Part shown: piece after piece, positions 55,524 to 64,000 of the stretch
How the letters are laid out: each line of letters opens with the position of its first letter
How positions within the stretch are numbered: position 1 is the first letter of the stretch
Source of the DNA: Periplaneta americana
Taxonomy: Eukaryota; Arthropoda; Insecta; Blattodea; Blattidae
Direction: 5' to 3'
DNA: 64,000 nucleotides
NCBI RefSeq assembly: GCF_040183065.1
Contig: NC_091120.1
Span: 70,954,708 to 71,018,707, forward strand
Made by a program: the position numbers and the translations under genes
Notes under the pieces: model-generated
Database searches by the model: none
Told to the model about the DNA's origin: nothing
The model's input: only the letters and a program-made list of their open reading frames with translations

Positions 55524-55680
55524 TATGGTTACTAGTATTTTTAAAATACGTTTAAAATCATTTTAAGTTGCCCTACCCTCCACTATCTCGCAGATTATTT
55601 TAAAGGAGTTAATTAAGATTATTATTCCATCCTTTCCATATTCACTTCCTAAATGAATAGAAAGCATATAAAGTCATCAC

Positions 55681-56617
55681 AAGAGCCCGTATGTTAGGCA
55701 AAATGCCTTTTTTAAACTGACTGTATGCATGAAAGACCTATTAGAGATAAACACGTTTCCACACATTTGGGGACGATAGGCCCAATTTTTATTTTGTTTC
55801 TTTTTTGCCTATTTTATCTCCCGTTGCCTATTTTAAGGTTAAATGTCTTTTTTTAGTCTCTTTTACATCGTTATTGTACATTTACTATATTTTAACGCAT
55901 TTAAAATAAACCGCACATAAATTATGTCAAAAAACAAAAAAGAACGGTTGTACAAATTAAAAATACATATATTCACCTCTCACAAATACTTGCTGAGAAT
56001 CTTATTCTCCAGCAATACATATGTTTCCAAGAAGTCCTAAACGTTTCTCCCCTACCGATTCCATCTTTTACGTCACTTAACAAAGAGGTTTGAAGAGTAT
56101 AACCCTCAGTGCTCAGGTCACTTCGGGGTTTACCAGCGAAAGAAAGGGGATGAGGGAAGTATTAAAAGCAAGTCTCCAGATCCCGTTACTGTCGTCGCTT
56201 GCACGCACAAGTCACGCGTACTTTGAAGTCTCTAATCCCTTTCCATACCCCTCTTTTTGAGACAATACACAGTTGGTTTTTCCCGATCTCTGAAAGAAAG
56301 TAGAGACACTCCTTCTGAAATAAGTTGTTTTAAGTTTGCTCCAATCACTTCACTAGAAGTAGAAAGATCTTTTTTCCACCATGAAAACGTTCTCTCTGAC
56401 AGGCGGCTCACTATGACAGTTGACAACTTAAAAAAAGCATCTTGTTGTGACATGTAACCAACGAAAGTGAGTGCCGTATGGGATATTTATTATTTGTCTA
56501 TTTTTTATATATTTCCATGAATAATAAATGCCTATTTCACTGCCTATTTTTACTATTTTTAGTGCCTACATGCCTGCCTATTTCAAATAAAACAAATGCC
56601 TAAACATCCGGGCTCTA
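55681..56617 (+). mobile_element. hAT element, internally deleted (family hAT-4)
   Basis: Ends AAGAGCCCGTATGTTAGGCA and, from the other strand, TAGAGCCCGGATGTTTAGGC. The 8-bp flanks GTCATCAC (55673-55680) and GTTATCAC (56618-56625) match at 7 of 8. It is rich in TGCCTATTT motifs. It sits just downstream of the structural gene's 3' UTR. Confidence 0.88.
56257..56456 (+). pseudogene. hAT transposase C-terminal remnant
   Basis: The frame reads SEISCFKFAPITSLEVERSF, then HHENVLSDRRLTMTVDNLKK and stops at about 56456. APITSLEVERSFxxxxxxLxDRRxxxTxxNL is the dimerisation segment of hAT transposases. The preceding catalytic region is absent from this 937-bp element. Confidence 0.8.
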
Positions 56618-56625
56618 GTTATCAC

Positions 56626-57219
56626 TGATATTCTTCTTAAATCGGTCCAGAGAGTGGTAAGAGATCAAGGTTCCCACTTTTGCAGACAATCGACATTAGT
56701 GGCAGTAGGGATGTCAGTCCCAAGTGCTCGTCCCATTTGGTCCCAAAGAAATGCCTCTGGTACTCATTTGTCAGAGGCTGAGTAAACTCTAGGACAATTG
56801 TGCGGCGAGAAAGATAACATCAGTGAAGAAAACAGTTGACACCACTGGGAATTGAACGCAACATTCCGGCTTTGCGGCTTATGTCTAACAAATTTTTCCT
56901 GGAACCCTTTATCAGAGACAGGGTTCTTTCACTTGACGTAAATTTACGACACACAAAATTGAAAACTTTTACTTTCCTCACTGATGAGGCGCAGTTAATA
57001 ATTTTACCAATCTTAAATTTACTTTACCGTCAGCAGGGCTTCAATTCACGAGCCTCAGCTGTAGCGACCATCAGGAAAAACGCAAGAAAACCGAAGGCGA
57101 TTAAAAAAACTAAATAATCACATAATCCGGATGATGCGTCAATATTGTTACGAATTTCATTGTTATTTTTTATCATTAGGGACCTTTAGTCTTTTATTAG
57201 GCCTATATTTTAATATCAG
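56626..57219. other. Unassigned DNA
   Basis: A 93-codon frame at 56836-57117 ends in a basic tail (KNARKPKAIKKTK) but has no domain I recognise. Probably chance or an old coding fragment. Confidence 0.35.
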
Positions 57220-57478
57220 CAACCGACGTACCTCAGTTGGCTAAGACGTTTGCCTGCCAATTCAGAGTTGCCCTCGGACACGGGTTCGATCCCCGCTTGG
57301 GCTGATTATTTGGTTGAATTTTTTTTTTCGAGTTTTACGCAACCGTAAGTTGAATGTCAGATAATAATATGGGAACCCTCGGTCTCATTTCGCCAAATTC
57401 CATCTCGCTATCACCAATCCTATCGACGCTAAATAACCTAGTAGTTGATACAGCGTCGTTAAATAACCAAGTAAAAAT
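57220..57478 (+). mobile_element. SINE-A, full-length copy
   Basis: Head AACCGACGTACCTCAGTTGG, B-box GGGTTCGATCCCCGCTTGGG, body and hairpin GACGCTAAATAACC...CAGCGTCGTTAAATAACC. Flanks TATTTTAATAT and TATTTAATATT suggest an imperfect TSD. Confidence 0.85.
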
Positions 57479-57689
57479 TGTATTTAATATTTTCATTGGT
57501 ATCTGGTTAGTTGCTTAGGCCCGTCGCTTATTCACTTGCAAGTAGATTATGCAAAGCTCGAATGATGGCAGCACGCGTACGATTTGGCCACTGCTCTGGA
57601 CTTGGCATGTGCAGCATCTAGCTAAAACATCTTGAAGTTTATGTTGCGCTACAAATATTATATTTTATCAACTATATCTCGAACAAAGG

Positions 57690-57922
57690 AATCCGCCTGG
57701 GTGGTGCAGTTGGTATAGAGCTGGCCTTCTGCGCCCGAGGTTGCGGGTTCGATCCCGGCCCAGGTCGATGGCATTTAAGTGTGCTTAAATGCGACTGGCT
57801 CATGTCAGTAGATTTACTGGTATGTAAAAGAACTTTTCGGGATAAAATTTCGCCACACCGGCGACGCTGATATAACCTCGGCAGTTGCGAGCGTCGTTAA
57901 ATAAAACATAAGATTTAACATT
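57690..57922 (+). mobile_element. SINE-B, full-length copy
   Basis: Head CCTGGGTGGTGCAGTTGGTA, TAGAGCTGGCCTTCTGCGCC, B-box GCGGGTTCGATCCCGGCCCA; body GGCTCATGTCAGTAGATTTA; tail hairpin CGACGCTGATATAACC...GCGAGCGTCGTTAAATAAAA. An exact 11-bp TSD TCGAACAAAGG flanks it (57679-57689, 57923-57933). Confidence 0.9.
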
Positions 57923-57933
57923 TCGAACAAAGG

Positions 57934-58420
57934 TATTCAAGAAAAAGCAACCATTATGTGTTGCACATTTTGAATAGAGACTAATTGCATTAATTTTTCT
58001 AAAATTATTACTTACACGTAATATTTACCATTTCAGAATAAATTCATTCTTAGACAGGCCTACTTACCATGAATTCAATGGGTCCGATAGTTCAGGAGCA
58101 GGAAGAGAGAGAAAACTAAGAAAGGCTGCAGGCAAAAATTTGAGTGCAATTCATGAAAGTTCAGCAATGAAGTCCATCTATCCACCTATTAACCACATAT
58201 TTCATTTTTGTGATACGAACACAATTGACATGGTAAATAACATATTAATACTTTTAATATTTTATTAAATAAACTGTATTGTCAATCGTTACAAAATTCT
58301 ACAATATAAGGACGCAAAAATAAAGAATCACGATTATGATCGTGTTGAGTGAATTTATAGTTTTTGAACATTTCTAAGTGACATCTATCTGCAAACTCAA
58401 TGACAGAATCACAGATAAAA
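57934..58420. other. Unassigned DNA
   Basis: No gene or repeat recognised. Confidence 0.35.
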
Positions 58421-58641
58421 AATTACGGTTTATTTAACGACGATCGCAACTGCAGAGGTTATATCAGCGTCGCCGGTGTGCCGGAATCTTGTCCCGCAGA
58501 AGTTCTTTTACATGCCAGTAAATCTACTGACATGAGCCTGTCGAATTTAAGCACACTTAAATGCCATCGAACTCACCGGGATCGAACCCGCAACCTCGAG
58601 TATAGAAGGCCAGCACTGTACCAACTATGCTACTGAGGGAT
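58421..58641 (-). mobile_element. SINE-B, second copy
   Basis: Minus-strand family B: GGTTTATTTAACGACGATCG at the tail end, TACATGCCAGTAAATCTACT in the body, GGGATCGAACCCGCAACCTC in the B-box and CAACTATGCTACTGAGGGAT at the head. More diverged than the 57.7-kb copy. Confidence 0.8.
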
Positions 58642-58827
58642 ACAATATCTTAACCAATTTCCTCTTAAAAGAAAAATAACATGACAAATAAGAAGAAGCT
58701 TTCAGGAAGAAATGAAGTAAAAGTAACAGAAGAAATTCTTGATGTTTCATTTGATTTCAATATAAAATTGCATTCTGACACACTTATACATTGACACTAG
58801 AATTGTTATCGGAATGGATAATATACA

Positions 58828-58829
58828 TA

Positions 58830-58870
<41 letters not shown>

Positions 58871-58875
58871 TTACC

Positions 58876-58909
<34 letters not shown>

Positions 58910-58915
58910 TTTACC

Positions 58916-58955
<40 letters not shown>
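58828..58955. repeat. (ATT)n microsatellite
   Basis: ATT repeats twice interrupted by TTACCTATT. It directly precedes the minus-strand SINE-C tail, so it probably grew from that element's A-rich end. Confidence 0.95.
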
Positions 58956-58957
<2 letters not shown>

Positions 58958-58959
58958 GT

Positions 58960-59195
58960 AAGTTATTTTACGACGTTTTATCAACATCTTAGCGTCTGAA
59001 TGAATTGAAGGTGATAATGCCGGTGAAATGAGTCTGGGGTCCAGCACCGAAAGTTACTCAGCATTTGCACATATTGGTTTGATGGAAAACCCCGGAAAAA
59101 ATCCTCAACCAGGTAACTTGCCCCGACCGCGAATCGAACCCGGGCCACCTGGTTTCGCGACCAGACGCGCTAACCGTTACTCCACAGGTGTGGAC
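58960..59195 (-). mobile_element. SINE-C, nearly full length
   Basis: Minus strand: tail AGTTATTTTACGACGTTTTA, body GATAATGCCGGTGAAATGAG, B-box GCGAATCGAACCCGGGCCAC, head TAACCGTTACTCCACAGGTG. Part of the tail hairpin is deleted. Confidence 0.85.
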
Positions 59196-59215
59196 GGACT
59201 ACATACATAGGCCTA

Positions 59216-59229
59216 CATACATACATACA

Positions 59230-59263
<34 letters not shown>

Positions 59264-59282
59264 CAGTACATACATACATACC
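59216..59282. repeat. (CATA)n microsatellite
   Basis: About 14 CATA units with small interruptions, immediately beyond the SINE-C head. Confidence 0.9.
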
Positions 59283-59344
59283 GTATTTTTATGGTAGCTA
59301 CTATAACAAGTATTCAGTTCTCATACAAAAACAAACAAAAAATC

Positions 59345-59655
59345 CTTTGCGCACTAGCCCATAGAGGGCTAACAGCCGAATCCTGACCTTACATTCACAT
59401 GTCTCACTCAGCAGTGTGAATGATAAAATCTAACCTAAAGGAGGTAACATGTGGCTAGCATAATAGTTCCTCAGCCATTATAGCTGGCTTGCGAATTCGA
59501 ATTTCTCCACTCACTATAGCTCCCCAAATTGATAATGATGCTGAGTGGGTATCGGTACCATACACTAACCGAAATTTCGAAAGAAAAGTTCTTCCCTGCG
59601 CGCTCATTCCGTAACGCTAGTCCAAGGTATGGTGCCCTAGACTACGGAGCTGCGG
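59345..59655 (-). mobile_element. SINE-D, diverged full-length copy
   Basis: CACTAGCCCATAGAGGGCTA, AGGAGGTAACATGTGGCTAG, GATAATGATGCTGAGTGGGT and CGCGCTCATTCCGTAACGCT follow family D in reverse, to the head near GCCCTAGACTACGGAGCTG. Confidence 0.7.
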
Positions 59656-59774
59656 AGAGAGAATAATGTATGTTTACTATAAAATTATGAAGTGATTTAC
59701 AGGAAATTAAAATAAACATAATTATATCTATTACAATCTGGCTTAAAATGACAACTTTATAATATAGTTTGAAC

Positions 59775-60172
59775 CCTGCGGTGGCTGAGTGATCAGATCT
59801 TCATGCAGGCGGGCCGAGTTCGAGTCTGTCAGACCTGGAATGTTTTATTGAAAAATCCATAATGACACTTGTGGCGGACGAGGTCTCAGTTGGAGTTTAT
59901 CTCGTGGTTCTTCCGTATCCCCATATTAGGCAACTCCATCATTCCGTCAACATTTCTTCATTTCGTCATCATTCCATAGCATTCCCCGAACACCGGCTGG
60001 AAAGAAATAGCGGGGGCTGGCCTACAAACGCGGGGAGTTGCCTGCTTGAAACCTGGGTATGCAGCGAACCTTAGTGTAGTCAGCCGGTGTGGGTTTGGGA
60101 CTGTGTCTAGTTTGAGGGTTAGCGAAATACGCCTTGAAAGTGCTGGGTCGCAGTGCCCTCTAATACAGCCTA
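59775..60172 (+). mobile_element. SINE-F, full-length copy
   Basis: Head CCTGCGGTGGCTGAGTGATC with B-box-like GAGTTCGAGTCTGTCAGACC, body TGTGGCGGACGAGGTCTCAG, CATTCCGTCAACATTTCTTC and TGCCTGCTTGAAACCTGGGT, ending CGCAGTGCCCTCTAATACAG. No GACGCT hairpin tail. Confidence 0.8.
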
Positions 60173-60405
60173 TACTCAATATATGTGCATTGAAAGCAAA
60201 GTAAATTGCGAATAATTAAAACAAATTTAATGTCAAATACTTACATTGTATTTGTATGTCAATGTTAGTAGCATTGTCCGCCGATGCATTTTGGTGCACG
60301 GAAATGCTCTCCTACCGGCAGGCGACTACGTTACGTGAAGACCGGTTTCGCAGCGATAGTCGAAAGTGCGATGTTGGTAATATCTCGTAAGAAACGAGTG
60401 AAAAC

Positions 60406-60669
60406 ATGAACGATGAAAGCCAACAGGTAGGGATTAATAATATTTATGACTCTATTAGGCCTGTATTTTCTTATTTACCCACTTCTTTCTCGATGCACTA
60501 GTGTTGTCTGTTGCATCTGAAACTGGTTTGTCCGTCACTTGCAATGTCTCATTTTCATTGGTTGCAGAACGATGCTGTATTAACTACATCCTCATATAGC
60601 AGAAATGAAAATGAAGACGAAAAGGAATTTTGGCAGGATGAATTCCAATTTCGCCATTGGATTGCCTGA
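60406..60669 (+). CDS. Candidate two-exon micro-gene (possibly truncated)
   Basis: ATG at 60406 opens exon 1 (60406-60426, MNDESQQ) ending CAG|GTAGGG. A 141-bp intron with a pyrimidine-rich end closes at TTGCAG (60567). Exon 2 continues in the same phase as NDAVLTTSSYSRNENEDEKE then FWQDEFQFRHWIA and TGA at 60667. The last residues come from the start of a SINE-A fragment (about 60646 on), so the stop is SINE-derived. The 110 bp upstream is locally CpG-rich (CTACCGGCAGGCGACTACG), as for unmethylated insect promoters. I do not recognise the 40-residue product. It could be the first exons of a longer gene, a SINE-terminated short isoform or a truncated duplicate. Confidence 0.35.
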
Positions 60670-60770
60670 TATCCATCTTGGGATATAACCTGGGGATGAA
60701 AACACAATCAACCACATAATCATCTCAAGGAAGATTTGAACCCACACCCAAGTGCAACCTCCGAGAACGA
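60646..60770 (-). mobile_element. SINE-A fragment
   Basis: On the minus strand TTTCGCCATTGGATTGCCTG, GGATATAACCTGGGGATGAA and AGATTTGAACCCACACCCAA follow the family-A body and B-box with many changes. It lacks the 3' tail. Confidence 0.55.
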
Positions 60771-60783
60771 GTTTTTTTTTTAA

Positions 60784-61597
60784 GTTGGTTATTTAAGGAC
60801 ACTTTATCGACTTCTAAATTATGCCGGCTGTCTCTAAATTAAACCGACAAAATTAGGGAGCAGATAGGTAATCTTCGTGGAAGCATATTTTGCTAAGGAA
60901 CCCATCGGCTGCGACACTTCGTTTCATTGCAAGAAGGCGGGAACGGATAATCACTCTTTTCAGTCCAAGAGGGGTGTGTCATTACTACTATCACTCGGTT
61001 TGTTTACGTCCGGAGCCCAGTATCATTTGGTATCGATTACAGCACGTTTGTTTACTTCCATTGGTACGACCTCTTGTTATCCGTGTTATTCGTCTACGTA
61101 GTTTAGTACTTATACTGCACTCATTCTGTTGTAATGTTCAGTACAGTTTAATGCGTCGTTAGTTTCGTTTTTCTGTACGTATTTTTTCTTCGTTTGGATT
61201 AACACACAGAATCATGTGACACAGAATCGCTTGTTAAATGCTCATACCTACTTACTTTTTCCCGACCTGTAATTCCTTCTTGCACTGAAACGAATCGTCG
61301 CAGCCCATGGGTTCCTTAACAAAATATGCTTCCACGAAGGTTATCTATCTGCTCCCTAATTTTTTCGGTATAATTTAGAGACACTCTGTATAGTGTTGAT
61401 GGAACTGATACTAGCGAGATGGTATCTGGCAAGATGAGGCTCAGGATTCGCCATAGATTACCTGACATTTGCCTTACTGTTGGGTAAAACCTCGGAAAAA
61501 TCCAACCAGGTAATAAGTCCAAGGGGAAATCGAATCTCCTCCCGAGTGCAACTCTGAATCAGCAGGTAAGCGCCTTACCGACTGAGCTATACCGGTT
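60784..61597 (-). mobile_element. SINE-A split by a mariner-type MITE
   Basis: Minus-strand copy. The tail AAGTTGGTTATTTAAGGACA (60781-60800) is preceded by a T run (the A-tail). After the MITE, body GGTATCTGGCAAGATGAGGC, AAAATCCAACCAGGTAATAA, B-box GGGGAAATCGAATCTCCTCC and head CTTACCGACTGAGCTATACC complete it. Confidence 0.75.
60822..61388. mobile_element. mariner-type MITE with ~115-bp inverted ends
   Basis: The left arm TGTCTCTAAATTAAACCGAC then AAAATTAGGGAGCAGATAGG, and the inverse right arm ending CTGCTCCCTAATTTTTTCGG then TATAATTTAGAGACACTCTG. TA lies at both borders. The arms include GGAAGCATATTTTG and AAGGAACCCATCGGCTGCGA. It interrupts SINE-A. Confidence 0.75.
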
Positions 61598-61599
61598 GC

Positions 61600-62117
61600 T
61601 CCGAGCAGGAGTTTCGTTTACAAATTTCTCGGTTACAGCGATTGATTTGGTTTTTCGAGGGCCGGACTCTGGACCGATCCTTGCAATTACGCTTGCTTTG
61701 GTCCATTCTGAGTCCTATATATGAGATGACTGTTAATTTTCGACAGTTGACCTCGGTGGAATTCGTGAATCCGGTGCTGACAGGCGGGCCAACTGTCTCA
61801 GCCGTGAGGAGTCAGGTCTGAACTGATGACTAGGCTTGTAATGTTGGTGACAGGTTACACAAGTTGACTGCAGCATGGTACATAGGCCGGGGACGTGAGC
61901 TATTACGAGGACATTGACTTGGTTCTGCGATCGATTACGTGAATAACAAGGTGCACATAAACAAATCTGGACAGCTCTGAAAGTAAATATACGCTACATA
62001 GCATTACAAAGATACATTTTTACGCAGTCCTGCCTTTCGTTGTTTCCAGACGAATTAACATAGAATTATTCGTGGGTTTGAGTTTCGTCCTTTCTTTTCA
62101 TGTGCTACAATGTATCT
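61600..62117. other. Unassigned DNA
   Basis: No gene recognised. The segment 61640-61900 is more GC-balanced than its surroundings but has no open frame of interest. Confidence 0.35.
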
Positions 62118-62776
62118 GTATAAAACATACCTGCACAAACAGCGCTCAACGAGCGCGCGCGCGCGCTCTTTCCTAGCGGGAGAGCTGTGTTTACCGCTCG
62201 CCGAATCGGAGAGAAAGATACGTCAAAATGACAGACTTGCTATAGGTAGAGGAGAGGGAAACGACCACTCAGTTATCTAGTGGGGTGCAATGCGTATTCT
62301 CAGTAACTGTTTCACGTTGCTTACCTACTGCTACAGTACGATATGGAGGAATCTAAAAGACGGAAAAGTGGTGATCACGCAAATTCTTTCAATGTTGCAT
62401 GGGAAAATGCTTATTTTTTCATAGCTGCTGGAGTAAATACTCAGTGCTTTATCTGCCACAACATTTTTAAAGGTAGAAAGAAACATAACATAATGCGTCA
62501 TTACGAGTCCAGACATAAAGATACTAAAGATATTAAACTTCAACAATTTTAATATCTCTCTTCAGGGAAAAGGCCAGGTCAGTGTTGATATGTTGCATAA
62601 ATTACGGGATTTCAGTCGTAAACTTACACTTTTCGTAAATCAATTTCGGGAAGGTAATATGGCTTACTTTCGAACGATAGAAACTGCTCGTGACGAAGCC
62701 ATGTTAAAGGATTATGTGCAAATATTAATTGACATTCAAAATGAATTTAATTCTAGGTTCCAAGATCTTGTTTTAA

Positions 62777-63024
62777 GGTCCACACCTGTGGAGTAACGGT
62801 TAGCGCGTCTAGCCGCGAAACCAGGTGGCCCGGGTTCGATTCCAGGGGTCAAGTTACCTGATTGAGGTTTTTCCGGGGTTTTCCCTCAACTCAGTATGAG
62901 CAAACGCTGAGTAACTTTCGGTGTTGGACCTCGGACTCATTTCACCGGCATTATCACCTTCTTCTCATTCAGACGCTAAATAACATAAGCTTTTGATAAA
63001 GCGCCGTAAAGTAACCTACTAAAA
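62777..63024 (+). mobile_element. SINE-C inside the hAT transposase gene
   Basis: Head GGTCCACACCTGTGGAGTAA, B-box GGGTTCGATTCC, body CACCGGCATTATCACCTTCT and tail GACGCTAAATAACA...AGCGCCGTAAAGTAACC (hairpin with one mutation). The TSD is 12 bp with one mismatch: ATCTTGTTTTAA (62765-62776) and ATCTTGTCTTAA (63025-63036). Confidence 0.9.
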
Positions 63025-63104
63025 ATCTTGTCTTAATTGGAAAGAAGTTTAAAGTTATAATAAATTCTTCAACACCAGCTGAAACAATGCCATATAAGTT
63101 GCAG

Positions 63105-63245
63105 GTGGGCCTGGTTGGCGCAGTTGGTATAGCGCTGGCCTTCTATGCCCGAGGTTGCGGGTTCGATTCCGGACCAGGTCGATTGCATTTAAATGTGTTC
63201 ATATAACCTCGGCAGTTGCGAGCGTCGTTAAATAAAACATAACAT
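63105..63245 (+). mobile_element. SINE-B, internally deleted, in the hAT gene
   Basis: Head GTGGGCCTGGTTGGCGCAGT, TAGCGCTGGCCTTCTATGCC, B-box GCGGGTTCGATTCCGGACCA. It then skips most of the body to ATATAACCTCGGCAGTTGCG and AGCGTCGTTAAATAAAACAT. Transposase reading resumes on the far side (YKLQ before, LGLIDLQ after), so the insertion point is known even though the TSD is decayed. Confidence 0.8.
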
Positions 63246-64000
63246 TTAACGATTTACAGCTCGGACTTATTGATCTTCAATGTGGCCTAAGGGCTGAAGA
63301 TCGTTTGAATAATACTACTAGCCTGGTTGAGTTTTACAAGACTAAACCTTAGCAATAATATCCACGATTACACAGGCTGGCTGATTGCTATGTTTGGCTT
63401 AACATTTATATTTGTGAGCAACTGTTTTCCATAATCAACTTTAATGAAGGCAGGCATCGAACATTTGTAACTGATGTTACATTACGATCAGTAGGCTACT
63501 GTTCCTTTCAGCTGCCAACAGCATAAAACCTCGTTTTCATGTACTGATGAATAAAAATATAACAAAATGATATTGTACATTTAAGTAGGTATAAAATTTA
63601 TATTATTTCTGTAAAATAAATATTTCTGTATTAATTAATAAGTCGAAGATAGTTTTGCAAACACTGAACGGGAATTCATTTCATAAACACTCGTACTAGT
63701 ACTTCCCTTTTGTGTATATTTTGTACGAAATCACCCCTTCTTCCAGTCCACCCTATACTGAGTGCAGCCAATATCTGCATTCCGCTCATGAGCTGTGAGC
63801 CGGCTCGGAGAGCGGAAACCTTGTGCAAGCCTGGTATATAATATCGCTTGTCACCTCGTATGTTTGTATTACGTAATTTACATGTAATGTTCCCGTCATT
63901 CACTTCAAAACACTCACCAAATTCCGCTCCAAAAATATGCGCCTGAGAACCTTTAACCTTCGACATTATTATTCAGCTGGTACTCTGTTTATGCATCCTA

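Larger units (their letters stand above)
62343..63520 (+). pseudogene. hAT transposase (GTF2IRD2-like), broken
   Basis: The first frame (62343-62552) encodes MEESKRRKSGDHANSFNV and a C2H2-type finger, CFICHNIFKGRKKHNIMRHY then ESRHK, like the SPIN-DOC/BED-type N-terminal finger of this family. The next (from 62590) reads LHKLRDFSRKLTLFVNQFRE and DEAMLKDYVQILIDIQNEF. After the SINE-C it resumes VLIGKKFKVII, and after the SINE-B it reads GLIDLQCGLRAEDRLNNTTS, then YICEQLFSIINFNEGRHR, the C-terminal dimerisation domain. The central catalytic part is deleted. The Cys/His finger residues are intact. Confidence 0.78.
62126..63833 (+). mobile_element. hAT element (hAT-2), long copy with two SINEs
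   Basis: Ends CATACCTGCACAA and, from the other strand, CAGGCTTGCACAA. The 8-bp flanks GTATAAAA (62118-62125) and GTATATAA (63834-63841) match at 7 of 8. It carries a broken transposase gene, a SINE-C (62777-63024) and a SINE-B (63105-63245). The 5' region with GCGCTCAACGAGCGCGCGCG and the 3' region GAGCTGTGAGCCGGCTCGGA are shared with 28962-29805. Confidence 0.88.

Noticed and set aside
61600-62117. Possible gene in a GC-balanced stretch
   Set aside because: No open frame with a recognisable motif or splice structure on either strand.

Overview
This window looks like a stretch of a large, repeat-swollen insect nuclear genome, most probably a cockroach (Blattodea, Periplaneta-like). The reasons are an AT-rich background, an arthropod-type promoter on the one clear gene, insect-type structural protein sequence, and dense tRNA-headed SINEs, LINE tails, hAT elements, a Helitron and foldback MITEs. 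The species assignment is inference. Nothing is prokaryotic, and there are no operons, CRISPR arrays, rRNA genes or convincing functional tRNA genes.

The only well-supported host gene lies on the plus strand at 47994-55046. A TATA box and a TCAGT initiator precede a 15-nt coding exon (MRFLL), a 5.8-kb intron full of transposons, and a 1.27-kb second exon. The predicted 427-aa secreted protein has a signal peptide split by the intron, a Gly-rich heptad array, a Pro/Val octad array and a Gly/Ser/Tyr-rich tail, as in low-complexity cuticular or other extracellular structural proteins. A weaker candidate is a two-exon micro-gene at 60406-60669 in a locally CpG-rich patch whose 3' end runs into a SINE. 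One intact 131-codon ORF (minus strand, 5557-5949) resembles a multi-copy insect ORF family of uncertain origin.

Most of the rest is transposable elements, many delimited by target-site duplications (TSDs). In order: hAT-type elements at 1.5-2.4, 6.9-7.9, 17.2-18.2, 29.0-29.8, 43.2-44.1, 55.7-56.6 and 62.1-63.8 kb; a 2-kb DNA transposon with a decayed transposase (8.1-10.1 kb); long palindromes and foldbacks at 15.1, 19.2, 23.6-25.2, 45.1 and 50.7 kb; a Helitron (33.6-34.9 kb); LINE reverse-transcriptase tails at 10.8, 24.3, 26.3, 35.0, 36.8, 41.6, 45.9, 46.1 and 48.4 kb; and at least eight locally defined SINE families (labelled A to H here). Several nested insertions allow relative dating.

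The most interesting pattern I found is that three SINE families with different tRNA-like heads (A, B, C) end in one shared hairpin tail, suggesting a common mobilising LINE. Other notable items are a hAT family whose internally deleted copy carries the scar of a SINE insertion seen whole in its sister, a near-complete palindrome made from coding-like sequence, and a TTAA-flanked foldback element whose empty site can be read in its interrupted LINE host. I did not find a new multi-gene biological system. Repeat families were recognised by internal comparison and general knowledge, not by database search.
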